64,000 nt of DNA from Solirubrobacteraceae bacterium (GTDB lineage: Bacteria; Actinomycetota; Thermoleophilia; Solirubrobacterales; Solirubrobacteraceae): assembly GCA_017882455.1 (NCBI GenBank), contig JADGPL010000006.1, forward strand, positions 94,242-158,241, read 5' to 3'. The position numbers were made by a program, and so were the translations under genes. Positions 9,322-18,810 of this stretch are shown here, one piece after another (the first letter of the stretch is position 1; each line of letters starts with the position of its first letter). The notes below the pieces were generated by a model. That model had not been told where the DNA came from, searched no databases, and worked only from the letters and a program-made list of their open reading frames with translations.

Positions 9322-10140
9322 ATGAGAGGCTCCCCGTTCTTTGACGGTGTCACCCAGTCAGAGGTGGCGATCGCAGGTGAGGCGGCGAAGGTGCCGATCT
9401 TCTACTACGACGGCACCGCAACCCAGGCCGTGTTCGCAGCCCGCCTGGGAGCGCTTCGCCGGCTGATGCCCGACCCGCGCTTCTGTCCCGCCCGGATCGC
9501 ACCGGGGCTCGGTGCTATCGCGGTCACTTGCTTTGAGTACCGTGACACCGACCTCGGGCCCTATAACGAGCTGGCGATATCGGTGGTCCTGAACGAGCCG
9601 TGGTTCCTGCCGAACCTGCCCGGTCTGGCTCTGATGTCGAGCGTGCGCAGACGTCAGCTGCACGCTTGGGTGCAGCACCTGCCGGTCACGACCGAGATCG
9701 CGCGGGCGGGCGGCGTGGACTTCTACAACTACCCGAAGTTCATCGCCGGCATCGACTTCGAGGAGGACGACGAGCGGCGTGTCTGCCGCCTGAGCGAGGG
9801 CGCCGAGCACATCCTCACGCTCTCCGGCAACCGGATCGCCACGCCGCGCTCAGAGCAGCTGCAGCTGTTCAGCCATCTCTGGATGGACGGCCAGCCGCAG
9901 GGCTCGGAGTTCAAGATCAACGCGATCGAGATGGGCAAGAGCGTGCAGCCGGGAGTCGCCTCGCTTGCGCTTGGCGATCGTCACCCGATCGCCCGCGAGC
10001 TGGCAGAGCTGATCGCCTGGAGGCGTCCGCTTCAGTACCAGTACATGGCCCGCTTCGAGGGCATCCTCTACGGGCCCGAGCACCTCTCGCTGCCGCTCCT
10101 GGCCAAGGCCGCCGCCGCCACTGCGGCGCAGCCGGCATAG
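9322..10140 (+). CDS. acetoacetate decarboxylase-like protein
   Basis: The protein has 272 residues from the ATG at 9322, which has GAGAGG just upstream. An in-frame ATG at 9262 would lie inside the operator and is less likely. Features of the acetoacetate decarboxylase family include an N-terminal strand with KVPIFYYDG, the GPYNELAISVV motif near 75-85, and a VDFYNYPKFIAGID segment. Many family members are not true decarboxylases, and the Schiff-base lysine was not placed with certainty. It is the first gene of a plus-strand cluster with two acyl-CoA dehydrogenases (12-base gap), so a role in keto-acid or acyl catabolism is likely. Confidence 0.82.
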   Translation: MRGSPFFDGVTQSEVAIAGEAAKVPIFYYDGTATQAVFAARLGALRRLMPDPRFCPARIAPGLGAIAVTCFEYRDTDLGPYNELAISVVLNEPWFLPNLPGLALMSSVRRRQLHAWVQHLPVTTEIARAGGVDFYNYPKFIAGIDFEEDDERRVCRLSEGAEHILTLSGNRIATPRSEQLQLFSHLWMDGQPQGSEFKINAIEMGKSVQPGVASLALGDRHPIARELAELIAWRRPLQYQYMARFEGILYGPEHLSLPLLAKAAAATAAQPA

Positions 10141-10152
10141 GCGGGCCGAACG

Positions 10153-11622
10153 ATGACATCGATCACACCGGAGCGTTCCCTTCGCGAGCGGTTCCCTCGT
10201 CTCCTCCCCCACGGCGAGCGCCTGGACGTGGGCGAGCTCGAGCGGCTTCGCTCACGCACCCGCTGCTTCGCCGAGGATCACGTTCGCCCACGAGCGCTTG
10301 AGATCGACCGGCGCACCGGCGAGGATCCCAGCTGGTTCGATTGGGATCTGGTGCGTGCGGGCGGGGAGCAGGGGATGCTCGGCCTCCTGATCCCCGAGCC
10401 GGCGGGAGGCGCCGGCGGTCTGGCCACGCAGGCCGCAATCGTCATGGAGGAGCTGTGCGCCGCCTGCCCCGGGATCGCTCTGATCTTCGGCGCCCACGCG
10501 CTCGGGGTCGCGCCGCTGCTGCTGGGCGGCCCCTCGCAGTGGGACGGCGTACTGGCGGAGCTTGTGCAGTCCGAACGCACCGCGAAGCCGCTGCTGATGG
10601 CGTGCGCGATCACCGAGCCCGAAGCCGGCACGGACGTAGAGGACCCGGACCTCTTGCGCCGGGCGCGCATCACAAGCCATGCTCGCCGTGTGCCGGGCGG
10701 CTTTCGCTTGAGCGGCACCAAGCGGTTCATCTCCAACGGCAGCGTTGCGCGCTGGATCACGCTCCTGATGCCGACCGATCCCAGGCACCCGGCGGAGACA
10801 TGGACCTGCTTCCTGCTTGACACCCGCAGCGAGGGGTTCGCTGTCGCACGCGTCGAGCACAAGATGGGTCAGCGCGCTTGTCCGGCCGCCGAACTGACGT
10901 TCGACGAGGTGTTCGTCCCCGACGAGCGGGTCGTGAGCAGGGAGGGAGACGGAGCGGCGGCCACGACGATCGTGCTCGCCTGCTCACGGCCGCCGGTCGG
11001 GGCGATCGCGACAGGGGTCGCACGGGGAGCCTACGAGCGCGTGCTGGGCTGGCTGGAGGAGGACCGCGCCGCAAAGGGCCTGCTCGAGCGCCAGCATGTG
11101 CAGCTCGCGCTGGCGAGCATGGAGGAGGAGATCCACCTCGCGCGCCAGCTCTACATGGACGCCGCCACCGAGCTCGACCACACGGCGCTCGGAGGTGTCA
11201 CCTCCAACCCCGCCGTGCGGGCCATCGCACACGTGCCGGCGGGCGTCCGCAGGCGGGCGCCGATGCACGGTTGGCTGGCCTCAGACCGCGCTCGCGACGC
11301 GACGATCGCGCTCCTTCACCGCACCACGAGCGAGCGAGCCGTCACACGCTCGCTCGCGCTCTCCTCGATGGCGAAGGCACATGGCGGCGACGTGGCGATG
11401 CTGGTCACCGGCGCTGCGCTCGAGCTCGTCGGCCTCCGCGCGGGCCCGGTCAGGGCGGAGCTCGAGAAGCTGTGGCGCGACGCCAAGCTGACCCAGATAT
11501 ACGAGGGCACCAACCAGCTCAACAGGCTCGAGGTCTACCGCGGGCTGTGCCGGTCAGAGACGATCAGCTGCCTGCCGCCGCTGCACCCCATTCGCCGCAA
11601 GACAGAGGGAGGCCGATCATGA
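10153..11622 (+). CDS. acyl-CoA dehydrogenase (first of two)
   Basis: This 489-residue flavoprotein would oxidise an acyl-CoA to the 2-enoyl-CoA. The N-terminal helical domain is followed by the FAD-binding motif CAITEPEAGTD and the middle beta domain with RLSGTKRFISNG. The C-terminal helical domain carries KLTQIYEGTNQLNR, where the Glu is the usual catalytic base. At 489 residues it is longer than the typical 380-400, through insertions before and inside the C-terminal domain. It overlaps the next dehydrogenase by ATGA, showing translational coupling. The substrate is not evident. Confidence 0.9.
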   Translation: MTSITPERSLRERFPRLLPHGERLDVGELERLRSRTRCFAEDHVRPRALEIDRRTGEDPSWFDWDLVRAGGEQGMLGLLIPEPAGGAGGLATQAAIVMEELCAACPGIALIFGAHALGVAPLLLGGPSQWDGVLAELVQSERTAKPLLMACAITEPEAGTDVEDPDLLRRARITSHARRVPGGFRLSGTKRFISNGSVARWITLLMPTDPRHPAETWTCFLLDTRSEGFAVARVEHKMGQRACPAAELTFDEVFVPDERVVSREGDGAAATTIVLACSRPPVGAIATGVARGAYERVLGWLEEDRAAKGLLERQHVQLALASMEEEIHLARQLYMDAATELDHTALGGVTSNPAVRAIAHVPAGVRRRAPMHGWLASDRARDATIALLHRTTSERAVTRSLALSSMAKAHGGDVAMLVTGAALELVGLRAGPVRAELEKLWRDAKLTQIYEGTNQLNRLEVYRGLCRSETISCLPPLHPIRRKTEGGRS

Positions 11623-12740
11623 CTGGGACCACTATCGCCGAGCGCATCGAGATCCAGGCGATGGCGAGCGAACTGGCGCATCGCGAGCTGGCGCCCCGGG
11701 CCGCTGCGCTCGACGCCGGCGGCCAGGACGTCCTCACGGAGTGCTGGCGCCTGCTGGCCGAGCTCGGACTCGACCGCGTCCTGCTCGACGAGCGCCAGGG
11801 AGGCGCCGGGCTGGGCGTTGCCGACCTGCTGGCGACGATCGAGGAGCTGGCCGTAGGCGACGGCGGCATCGCGATGTGCGTGCTGCTCTGCAACGCCGCG
11901 CTGGCGACGCTCGCCGACGAGCACCTCGCGGACGTCCCCGCGGGAGCGCGATGGGCGCTTGTGCCGGCCGCGTCCGGCACAGAGGTGACGCTCTCAAACG
12001 GACAGCTCGACGGTGGCGTCGCCTGTGCGCTGGGGGCGTACGGCGCCGACGGACTGGTGATCCTGCTCGACGGGCCTGAGCCCGCGGCGTGGGCGGTCGG
12101 CGCCGGTGCAGCCGGCCTGACGCTCGAACGCGATCGCCCGCAGATGGGCCTGCGCGCGGCGCCCGCGGCATCGGTAGAGCTCGCGGGCGTCAGCTGCGCG
12201 CCCGCCCGAGATGGGTCAGGCGGCTCGGCCACAGCGGTGAACGTCGCGAGCGCACCAGCGCTGCTGCGAGCCGGCACGGCGGCGATCGCCCGCGGCATCA
12301 GCCGGCGCGCTTACGAGACGGCGCTCGAGTACGCCCACGCCCGTAAACAAGGAGGTGTGACGATCATCGAGCACGACGCCGTCAGCGACATGCTGTCGGC
12401 GATGGCGGTGAGGCTCGCACTCCGGCCCGAGATCGCCAGCGACCCGGCCGGGCTCGCCATCGATGAGGTGCAGGCGCTCGCCGCGAAGATAGCCACGACG
12501 GATGCGGCCGTGGCGAGCACGACCGACGCCGTGCAGGTGTTCGGCGGCACCGGCTACATGGTCGAGACCGGGATCGAGAAGCTGATGCGCGACGCCAAGT
12601 ACTGTCAGCTGTTCCCCGAGCCGAACTGGGTCGCGCACGACGAGCTGATGCGCCCAGAGCGCACCAGCCGAGTGGCGCCGTTGACCAGGACGATCGCCGG
12701 CAACGGCGAGGTGCGGGCTCCTCGCGGGAGGGTTCTCTGA
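11619..12740 (+). CDS. acyl-CoA dehydrogenase (second, divergent)
   Basis: The 373-residue protein starts at an ATG overlapping the previous stop, preceded by GGGAGG. It has an N-terminal acyl-CoA dehydrogenase domain (LGLDRVLLDERQGGAGLGV). The C-terminal domain has RKQGGVTIIEHDAVSDMLS and a VQVFGGTGYMVETGIEKLMR segment. The middle domain is poorly conserved and lacks the usual T-E-P-x-A-G-S-D motif. Where the partner has EGTNQ this protein has LFPEPN. It may be the second subunit of a heteromeric dehydrogenase, as known for some actinobacterial FadE pairs; that is inference from its position. Confidence 0.85.
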   Translation: MTGTTIAERIEIQAMASELAHRELAPRAAALDAGGQDVLTECWRLLAELGLDRVLLDERQGGAGLGVADLLATIEELAVGDGGIAMCVLLCNAALATLADEHLADVPAGARWALVPAASGTEVTLSNGQLDGGVACALGAYGADGLVILLDGPEPAAWAVGAGAAGLTLERDRPQMGLRAAPAASVELAGVSCAPARDGSGGSATAVNVASAPALLRAGTAAIARGISRRAYETALEYAHARKQGGVTIIEHDAVSDMLSAMAVRLALRPEIASDPAGLAIDEVQALAAKIATTDAAVASTTDAVQVFGGTGYMVETGIEKLMRDAKYCQLFPEPNWVAHDELMRPERTSRVAPLTRTIAGNGEVRAPRGRVL

Positions 12741-12912
12741 TCAACCGAATCGGACGAGCAGGAGCGTCGTGCTGGGCCAGCATCACAGACCACCTTCAGG
12801 CCAGGCTTCCGGCCTGCCAAGACCGAGCGTATGCCATACCAAACGCGCGTACGGTGACGCTGACAATCCGCGGGCGCCGGCTCGCCCCACACGCCGAAGA
12901 GCCCGACTCCGC

Positions 12913-13794
12913 CTACTCGCCCAGCGCTCTCCGTTCCGCCGCGTGCGCCAGTGTCACATAGGCGCCCGCGAGGACCTCGACGAGGTTGCTCTCCCCGACC
13001 TCGACCGGGGCGGGGCCCAGCTGGCGCAGCAGCGCGTCGGGCGCGTCGCCGGCGAGCGCGCTGACGTGGAAGGCCTCCAACTCGGGCCCGCTGGACCAGA
13101 ACGAGTCGAGCACGGTGGAAAGTGGCGCACTTGGTTCTGACGCGCCAGAGACCCTGGCCGAAGTCGTGCCCGCCTTGGCGCGACGCCCGGCGGGCGCGCG
13201 CCGCTTGCGCAGACTCTCCACAAGCTCATCCTGGTCGCTTCCCCTCCAGGTGAAGATCAGGAATGGGTCCTCGTCGAAGCGCTCGGCGAGGATGTAGTAG
13301 GCAGCCGCGATGTGCTTGCACGGGTTCACCCCGTCCGGACAGGTGCAGGTCGCAGCCAGCTCGCTCTTCGAGCGCGGGAACAGCGTGAGCTTGCACGAGT
13401 CGAACAGCTCCTCGATGTCGTGGGGCATCTCGCCCGCGAGCAGCTTTGCAAGCGGCAGCGCCTGCGCCGCCATCGCCTTCTCCGCTCGACGCCACTGATT
13501 CTCGGTGAGCGCCTTGAAGCGGATGCGCACGCGATAGGGCGAGTGGCGCGACCCCTGCACCTTCGCCAGCACCACCCCGTGCTCGACATCGAGCTCGACG
13601 ACCTGGCCGGAGCGAGCGTAGTTGCGCCCGCGCTTCAGCCGCGAGCCGACGCCGAAGGACTCGAGCAGCTCGATGAACCGCCTCGACCACCATGTCTCGC
13701 CGATCGCCCCGCGCCGGCTGCGCGCCTCGATGCCGCCCTCCGCGGGCAGCGGCACCGAGCGCTCATAAAAGGGGTGATGATCGAACGAGGCCAT
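12913..13794 (-). CDS. SWIM zinc-finger protein
   Basis: The protein has 293 residues, starting two bases after the helicase stop codon. The SWIM motif is CTCPDGVNPCKHIAAAYY (C-x-C-x(n)-C-x-H), preceded by a region with W-W-S and RGRNYARSGQVVELDVE. The ending is Ala-rich. SWIM domains bind zinc and often DNA or protein. The tight coupling to the SNF2 gene mirrors the mycobacterial HelZ plus SWIM gene pair, so the two probably act together on DNA. The frame is open upstream into the helicase gene, but the ATG at 13794 is the sensible start. Confidence 0.9.
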   Translation of the reverse strand: MASFDHHPFYERSVPLPAEGGIEARSRRGAIGETWWSRRFIELLESFGVGSRLKRGRNYARSGQVVELDVEHGVVLAKVQGSRHSPYRVRIRFKALTENQWRRAEKAMAAQALPLAKLLAGEMPHDIEELFDSCKLTLFPRSKSELAATCTCPDGVNPCKHIAAAYYILAERFDEDPFLIFTWRGSDQDELVESLRKRRAPAGRRAKAGTTSARVSGASEPSAPLSTVLDSFWSSGPELEAFHVSALAGDAPDALLRQLGPAPVEVGESNLVEVLAGAYVTLAHAAERRALGE

Positions 13795-13796
13795 CG

Positions 13797-16700
13797 TCAG
13801 TCCGCCACCGCGCCGGCTGAGAGCGTCACCAGCTCGCGCAGTTGGGCCGTATCGAGCTCGGTGATCCAGGCCTCGCCGGTGCCCACGATGCGATCCGCCA
13901 GATCCTTCTTCCTGTTGATCAGCGTGTCGATCCGCTCCTCGAGCGTGCCCACGCACGTCAGCTTGCGCACCTGCACGTTCTTCTTCTGCCCGATCCGGAA
14001 CGCCCGATCGGTCGCCTGATCCTCGACCGCGGGGTTCCACCAGCGGTCGAAGTGGATCACGTGGTTGGCGGCGGTCAGGTTGAGCCCGGTGCCACCTGCC
14101 TTCAATGACAGTACGAACACGGGCGGGCCATCACCGGACTGGAACCGTTGCACCATCTCGTCGCGAGCGCTCCTGGAAGTGCCGCCGTGCAGGAACAGGA
14201 CCTCGCGGCCGAGACGCTCTTGCAGATGGCCGCGCAGCATGTGCCCGAACTCGGCGAACTGGGTGAAGCACAGCGCGCGATCGCCCTCGGCGAGCGCTTC
14301 GGCGAAAATCTCCTCCAGGCGCGCGAGCTTGCCCGAGCGCCCGTCCAGATCGGAGCGGTCCTTGAGCAGGTGCGCGGGGTGATTGCAGACCTGCTTGAGC
14401 TTCACCAGCGCCCCCAGGATCACCCCGGAACGTTCGATCCCCTCGACCTGCGCCGCCTTCTGCAGCATCTCCTCGACGACCGCCTCGTAGAGACTCGCCT
14501 GCTCCTTGGTCAGATGGCAGTCGACGCGCATTTCGATCTTCTCCGGCAGGTCGCCGATGATCTGCTTGTCGGTCTTCAGGCGGCGCAGAATGAACGGACC
14601 GGTCGCCCGGCGCAAACGCGCTGTAGCGTGCTCGTCGCGGAAGCGCTCGATCGGTCTCGCATAGCAGCGCTTGAACGTCGCCGCCGGGCCCAGCAGCCCC
14701 GGGTTGAGGAAGTCCATGATCGAGTGCAACTCGGTCAGTCGGTTCTCTACCGGCGTGCCCGTGAGCGCGACGCGATGACGGGCTTCCAGCGAGCGGATCG
14801 CACGCGTCTGCTTGGTGTCGATCGTCTTAATATTCTGCGCCTCGTCAAGCGCGATCCGCTCCCACTTCACCGCGCCGAGCATCTCGCGGTCGCGGGTCGC
14901 AAGCGCGTACGTCGTGATCACGAGATCACTCGCGCGCGCCGCGCGCGCGAAGTGCTCATCGGCCAGCCGTTCGGGGCCGTGGTGCACGTGAACGCACAGG
15001 CTCGGCGCGAACCGCTCCGCCTCGCGCTCCCAGTTGCCCGCCACCGACATCGGACAGATCAGCAGCGTGGGCGCCAAGCGCTTGCGGCGACGTTTGACGG
15101 CTCCCGTTCGGGCCTGGGTAGCAGTCGTTTGGGTTGACCCATCGGGCTGCGATCCATCCGCCCGACGCTCGGCATGCTCGCGCTCGGCGAGCAAGAGCGC
15201 CAGCAGCTGCACCGTCTTGCCGAGGCCCATGTCGTCCGCCAAGCACGCGCCGAGGCCGAGGCTCGACAGGAACGACAGCCACGCAAGCCCCCGCTGCTGG
15301 TAGGGCCGCAGCTCGCCCTCAAAGGCGGCGGGCGTGGGGATCTCCTGCAGCTTGCGATCACCGTTCGTGCCGAGCAGCTCTTTCAGCCAACCACCGGCCT
15401 CGATCTCGACAGACGGTGAGTCAGTCTCGGCGCCGGTGCCGGCGTCAAGGCCGAGACTTTCACGCAGCAGATCCCCGGCCGGCGCCTGGCCCCGCTCGGC
15501 GCGGCGCTCGAAGAACGCGAGCGCCGCCTCGACGTCCTCTGGGCGCAGCACGATCCAGCGCCCGCGAGCCATCACCAACGGCAGCTTCAGCGCCGCCAGC
15601 TCGCGCAGCTCGGCCAGCGAGAGCGTGGCGTCGCCGACCGCGATCCTCCACTCATACGCGCACAGGCCATCCAGGCCGAACAGCCCACTCCCCTCCTCGA
15701 TCTCATCGAACGGCTCCACTTTCAACTGGAGTCGCAGCCGCTTGTTCCACCACGGCGGCGCGAGCACCCCAAAGCCGGCCTGCTCCAGCGCCGGAGCGGC
15801 GTCGCGCACAAACCCGATCGCAGCCTCCGGGCTCAGCTCGAGGCCCGTCGGGGCGGCCTCCCGCAGCGCCGGCTCCAGGTCCGGCCACAGCCGCAGCGCA
15901 TGACCGAGCCCGCCCAGCAAGCGCTCCTGCGGGTCCGCCAGCCGGTGGCCGAGCGCCTTCAGCCCGCTTCCATTGGAGCTCCACACCTGCTCTGCAGGGA
16001 CGAGCACACTCGGATCGTCCTTCGCCTGCAGCAGGATCTCGACACGCCAGGAATTGGAGTCCACCCCGTCACCATCCACGTCCAGCCCATCGCCACCGTT
16101 GGACTCGGCCTGAAACTCGCCCTCCCGCCAATCGACCGGTTCGTCCGGCTCGCACAGCCGGAAGCAAGTCCGGAACATGCGGTGCTCCGCATACCGCTCG
16201 CCCGCCTGGCGCCACTCGTCGATCTCCTCGGCGAGCACCGCCAGCTCCCGCTCGTCTCCATCGATGATCGGATCGGAATCCGTCAACGCGGCGACCCACG
16301 CGTCGACGACCGGGGGCCTGCGCTTTGACCGCCGGCGCGCCCGGCCCCCAGCGAGTCCGCCAGCGAGAAAGCTCCGTGCGCATGCATCGACGACGACCCC
16401 AAGCAGATCGCCCGTGACCGCTTCGGCCGCGTTTCTCTCCTCCGAGAGCGAAATCTCCGCCCGCACGAGCGGAGGCATCGCCGCCACAAGCATCCTCACG
16501 CGCTCCACATCATCTGGATCCCCGGGCATCGCCCGCCACCGCGCGACCCACCCCTCCTCACCTCGTGCCAACCCGGGGAGCACACGGCCGCGCGCAACCA
16601 GCTCGAGCGCGAGCTTTCCCGCCTCGGCCAAGAATCGCAATGAATCGCCAAACGCCACCCCGGCAGGTTGAGTGGCATCGTCGTCGTATCCGGCCATCGG

Positions 16701-17084
16701 CAGCGCGAGCAGCAGCTCGAGCGCCGCGGCCGGCACGAGCGCGATCGCCGGAACGACCCAGGGGTCGAGCAGCTTCGCGTGTGCATCGCGGCGCTCCTCG
16801 TCTCCCCGCAGCAGCTGCGGCGAGTGCTGGGGCCCATCCTCGGAGGAGGGCAGCCTCAAATGGAGCTCGCGCTCGAAGCGCGCATCCGACGCGCGCGACA
16901 CACCCAAGGCGTCCAATGCGCCAGCCAGCTCCCACACCGAGCAGGCGAACGGATGCTTGCGCGGCCGCGGTTTCGCCGGCCTGCGCCCAGAACGCCTCGG
17001 AGCTCGCGCGGGCAGGTCGGAGCGCTCTCCCCACACACAAAGCTGCGAGTCACGGGACCAGACGGCGTGCAGGGCGACCACGAG
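13797..17084 (-). CDS. SNF2-family DNA helicase (HelZ-like)
   Basis: The protein is about 1095 residues. The frame extends to a TTG at 17153, but the GTG at 17084 places LHAVWSRDSQLCVWGERSDL at the N-terminus as in HelZ-type proteins. The first 600 residues form the SNF2-associated region. The motor follows: motif I DDMGLGKTVQLLA, motif Ia around LLICPMSVAGNWE, motif II DEAQNIKT, motif III ALTGTPVENR, then the second RecA lobe with FTQFAEFG, LSLKAGGTGLNL and DRAFRIGQ. It should be a double-stranded DNA translocase powered by ATP. It is co-transcribed with the SWIM gene. Similar proteins have been linked to repair and to defence, but nothing local decides between them. Confidence 0.93.
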   Translation of the reverse strand, partial: LVVALHAVWSRDSQLCVWGERSDLPARAPRRSGRRPAKPRPRKHPFACSVWELAGALDALGVSRASDARFERELHLRLPSSEDGPQHSPQLLRGDEERRDAHAKLLDPWVVPAIALVPAAALELLLALPMAGYDDDATQPAGVAFGDSLRFLAEAGKLALELVARGRVLPGLARGEEGWVARWRAMPGDPDDVERVRMLVAAMPPLVRAEISLSEERNAAEAVTGDLLGVVVDACARSFLAGGLAGGRARRRSKRRPPVVDAWVAALTDSDPIIDGDERELAVLAEEIDEWRQAGERYAEHRMFRTCFRLCEPDEPVDWREGEFQAESNGGDGLDVDGDGVDSNSWRVEILLQAKDDPSVLVPAEQVWSSNGSGLKALGHRLADPQERLLGGLGHALRLWPDLEPALREAAPTGLELSPEAAIGFVRDAAPALEQAGFGVLAPPWWNKRLRLQLKVEPFDEIEEGSGLFGLDGLCAYEWRIAVGDATLSLAELRELAALKLPLVMARGRWIVLRPEDVEAALAFFERRAERGQAPAGDLLRESLGLDAGTGAETDSPSVEIEAGGWLKELLGTNGDRKLQEIPTPAAFEGELRPYQQRGLAWLSFLSSLGLGACLADDMGLGKTVQLLALLLAEREHAERRADGSQPDGSTQTTATQARTGAVKRRRKRLAPTLLICPMSVAGNWEREAERFAPSLCVHVHHGPERLADEHFARAARASDLVITTYALATRDREMLGAVKWERIALDEAQNIKTIDTKQTRAIRSLEARHRVALTGTPVENRLTELHSIMDFLNPGLLGPAATFKRCYARPIERFRDEHATARLRRATGPFILRRLKTDKQIIGDLPEKIEMRVDCHLTKEQASLYEAVVEEMLQKAAQVEGIERSGVILGALVKLKQVCNHPAHLLKDRSDLDGRSGKLARLEEIFAEALAEGDRALCFTQFAEFGHMLRGHLQERLGREVLFLHGGTSRSARDEMVQRFQSGDGPPVFVLSLKAGGTGLNLTAANHVIHFDRWWNPAVEDQATDRAFRIGQKKNVQVRKLTCVGTLEERIDTLINRKKDLADRIVGTGEAWITELDTAQLRELVTLSAGAVAD

Positions 17085-17282
17085 AGAGCATCTTCGCGTG
17101 ACGGACGGACGCTGCGGCCCCAGCTCGGGAAGCGCTAGCCAATGTGCGCCCAATTGCGGCCTGCGACGAGCACTCGTGGCTGCTCGCGTTCGCCCTCACC
17201 ACGGTGTCCAACCTGGCGTGCAAGCGGGAAGAGAACGCCGCGCTTGTAGATAGATAAAGCGCCAATATAGTAGACTGCGGGT

Positions 17283-17522
17283 ATGAGCACCACCATCAGA
17301 GTGAGCGAGCCGACCCGAGATCGCTTCGCCAGGTTGGCGCAGGCGACTGGCCGTTCCATGAGTCAGCTGGTTGATGAGGCCGCCGATGCGCTGGAGCGGC
17401 GTGTGTTCTTCGATCAACTCTCCGCGCGCTATGAGGTCCTACGCGCAGACCCGGACGCATGGAGCGAGATCGAGGCCGAGCGCACTGGTGAGAGCGTGGC
17501 GCTGCGCGACCGCTCCTCGTGA
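17283..17522 (+). CDS. antitoxin of a MazEF/PemIK-type module
   Basis: The 79-residue protein has an N-terminal ribbon-helix-helix (TTIRVSEPTRDRFARLA, then TGRSMSQLVDEAADALER) and an acidic C-terminal tail of the kind that wraps the toxin. The stop overlaps the toxin start (GTGA), so the two are translationally coupled. Antitoxins of this kind repress their own promoter as a complex with the toxin. Confidence 0.85.
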   Translation: MSTTIRVSEPTRDRFARLAQATGRSMSQLVDEAADALERRVFFDQLSARYEVLRADPDAWSEIEAERTGESVALRDRSS

Positions 17523-17857
17523 GCCCCCGCCGGAGTGAGGTGTGGCTGGTCGACTTGGGCGACCCTGTTGGGCGGGAGCAGTCGGGCAGGCGACCCGCCG
17601 TCGTTGTCTCGGCTGATCCGCTGAACGAAAGTCGCGCCGGCGTTGTCGTCGTGGTCCCGATCACGACGACCTATCGTGGCCTGCCGTCTCATGTAGAGAT
17701 CGACCAAGGTGGTTCAGGGCTCGACGAGGTGAGCTACGCAAAGTGCGAGGACGTCAAGTCCGTCTCTGAGCAGCGTCTGATTAGCCGACTCGGCGTCGTA
17801 GGTGACGAAGTCATGTTCCAGGCCACTCGCGCGCTGCGTTTCCTGCTCGACCTCTGA
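17519..17857 (+). CDS. MazF/PemK-type endoribonuclease toxin
   Basis: The 112-residue protein from GTG matches the MazF fold. It has RRSEVWLVDLGDPVGREQSG (EVW..DL plus the G-x-E-Q-x-G-x-R-P loop), RPAVVVSADPLN, VVVVPITTTYRGLPSHV and YAKCEDVKSVSEQRL. The Arg and Ser/Thr residues of these loops form the RNA-cleaving site in known MazF enzymes. It is the second gene of the pair with the upstream antitoxin. Confidence 0.93.
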   Translation: MSPRRSEVWLVDLGDPVGREQSGRRPAVVVSADPLNESRAGVVVVVPITTTYRGLPSHVEIDQGGSGLDEVSYAKCEDVKSVSEQRLISRLGVVGDEVMFQATRALRFLLDL

Positions 17858-18023
17858 GCGTCGCCGGATCGAGCTCCAGCAGCCGCTCGGCCTCCCGCAC
17901 CTGCACACCGGTGGCATGAACCGCTATCGCATCTCGATCGCTCCGACCTTTGTCTCGAATGGGCTTGTGCGCCTCGAAGTCCTTATTCAGGACCTCGTCG
18001 AAGATCGGGCCGTGCCCGACCAT
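17811..18023 (-). pseudogene. possible gene remnant on the minus strand
   Basis: This 70-codon frame has GC-rich third positions in its middle (VREAERLLELDPATLRG) and overlaps the mazF 3' end. No family was recognised and no Shine-Dalgarno is seen. The region 17858-18154 otherwise holds nothing supported. Confidence 0.25.
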
Positions 18024-18154
18024 GCGGGACCAACACCGTCAGAGAACTCCTCGGCGAGATCCCGCTGCAATATCCGTGACCAATAGCGGGAGCTGACGCG
18101 GGAGCACGTTTTGTGTGGCCAGGACCGCCTAGACTTGGTCTCGGAGGTCACGCG

Positions 18155-18334
18155 ATGTCAGAGCCAGCCGCGAGCAATGATCACATCGAGCGGGCAAGCG
18201 CCCAGTTCTGGAACCCTCCCTCGCTGGAGGAGCTGATGGCCGATGTCGAGCCGCTCGCGCCTGACGAGCACTTCGACATCCCCGGCGTGACCGACGAGGA
18301 GTGGGATGTGTTCGTGGCGGCACTCGACGAGTGA
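18155..18334 (+). CDS. small VapB-like antitoxin
   Basis: This 59-residue acidic protein has GGAGG eight bases before its ATG. It contains WNPPSLEELMADVEPLAP and ends with VTDEEWDVFVAALDE. There is no clear DNA-binding domain. The call rests on size, acidity and the overlap of its stop with the start of a PIN-domain toxin. Confidence 0.7.
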   Translation: MSEPAASNDHIERASAQFWNPPSLEELMADVEPLAPDEHFDIPGVTDEEWDVFVAALDE

Positions 18335-18762
18335 TCGCAACCGTTCTCGTCGACACGAACGTCTTCACCGCCCGTTTGCGGGAGCGCTCACCGCTCGCCA
18401 CGAGCTATGCGAAGCACCTGTTCGGGCAGCGGATCGCGCTCGCCCCGCAGACGGTGGCCGAGGCCCGCTATGGCGTGCTCAGCGCCGGCTGGGGCGCGGC
18501 CCGGGTGGAGCGCCTCACCCGTCTGATCGAGCGCGCGCGCGCGCTGCCGGTTGACATCGACACGATCGAGGCCGTCGCCCAGCTGCGGAACGAATGCCGG
18601 CAGACGGGGCACGGTCTGCACCAGCGAGGCCACAACGCCGACCTGTGGATCGCGGCCACCGCGATCCGCTGGCGTATCCCGCTCGTCGCCCACGACGCCA
18701 TCTTCGACGGCTGCCCCGGCCTCGAGCTCCGCACAGAGCTCGACACGCAGCCCACCGGCTGA
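18331..18762 (+). CDS. vapC: PIN-domain ribonuclease toxin (VapC-type)
   Basis: The 143-residue protein starts at the GTG overlapping the antitoxin stop. PIN hallmarks are VLVDTNVFTARL (first Asp near residue 7), VAEARYGVL (Glu near 43) and HNADLWIAATAIRW (Asp near 98) followed by LVAHDAIFDGCPGL. These acidic residues bind the metal used to cleave RNA. Known VapC toxins cut tRNA or rRNA; the target here cannot be told. It is the second module in the 17-21 kb toxin-antitoxin cluster. Confidence 0.92.
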   Translation: MIATVLVDTNVFTARLRERSPLATSYAKHLFGQRIALAPQTVAEARYGVLSAGWGAARVERLTRLIERARALPVDIDTIEAVAQLRNECRQTGHGLHQRGHNADLWIAATAIRWRIPLVAHDAIFDGCPGLELRTELDTQPTG

Positions 18763-18810
18763 GCCAACGCGAAGCGATCAGCCGGCCCGGGCGGACTCGG
18801 TCTTGGCGGC

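Noticed and set aside
10878..11618. Upstream extension of the second acyl-CoA dehydrogenase frame
   Set aside because: It lies inside the first dehydrogenase gene in another frame and has no homology; the ATGA overlap at 11619 gives the true start.
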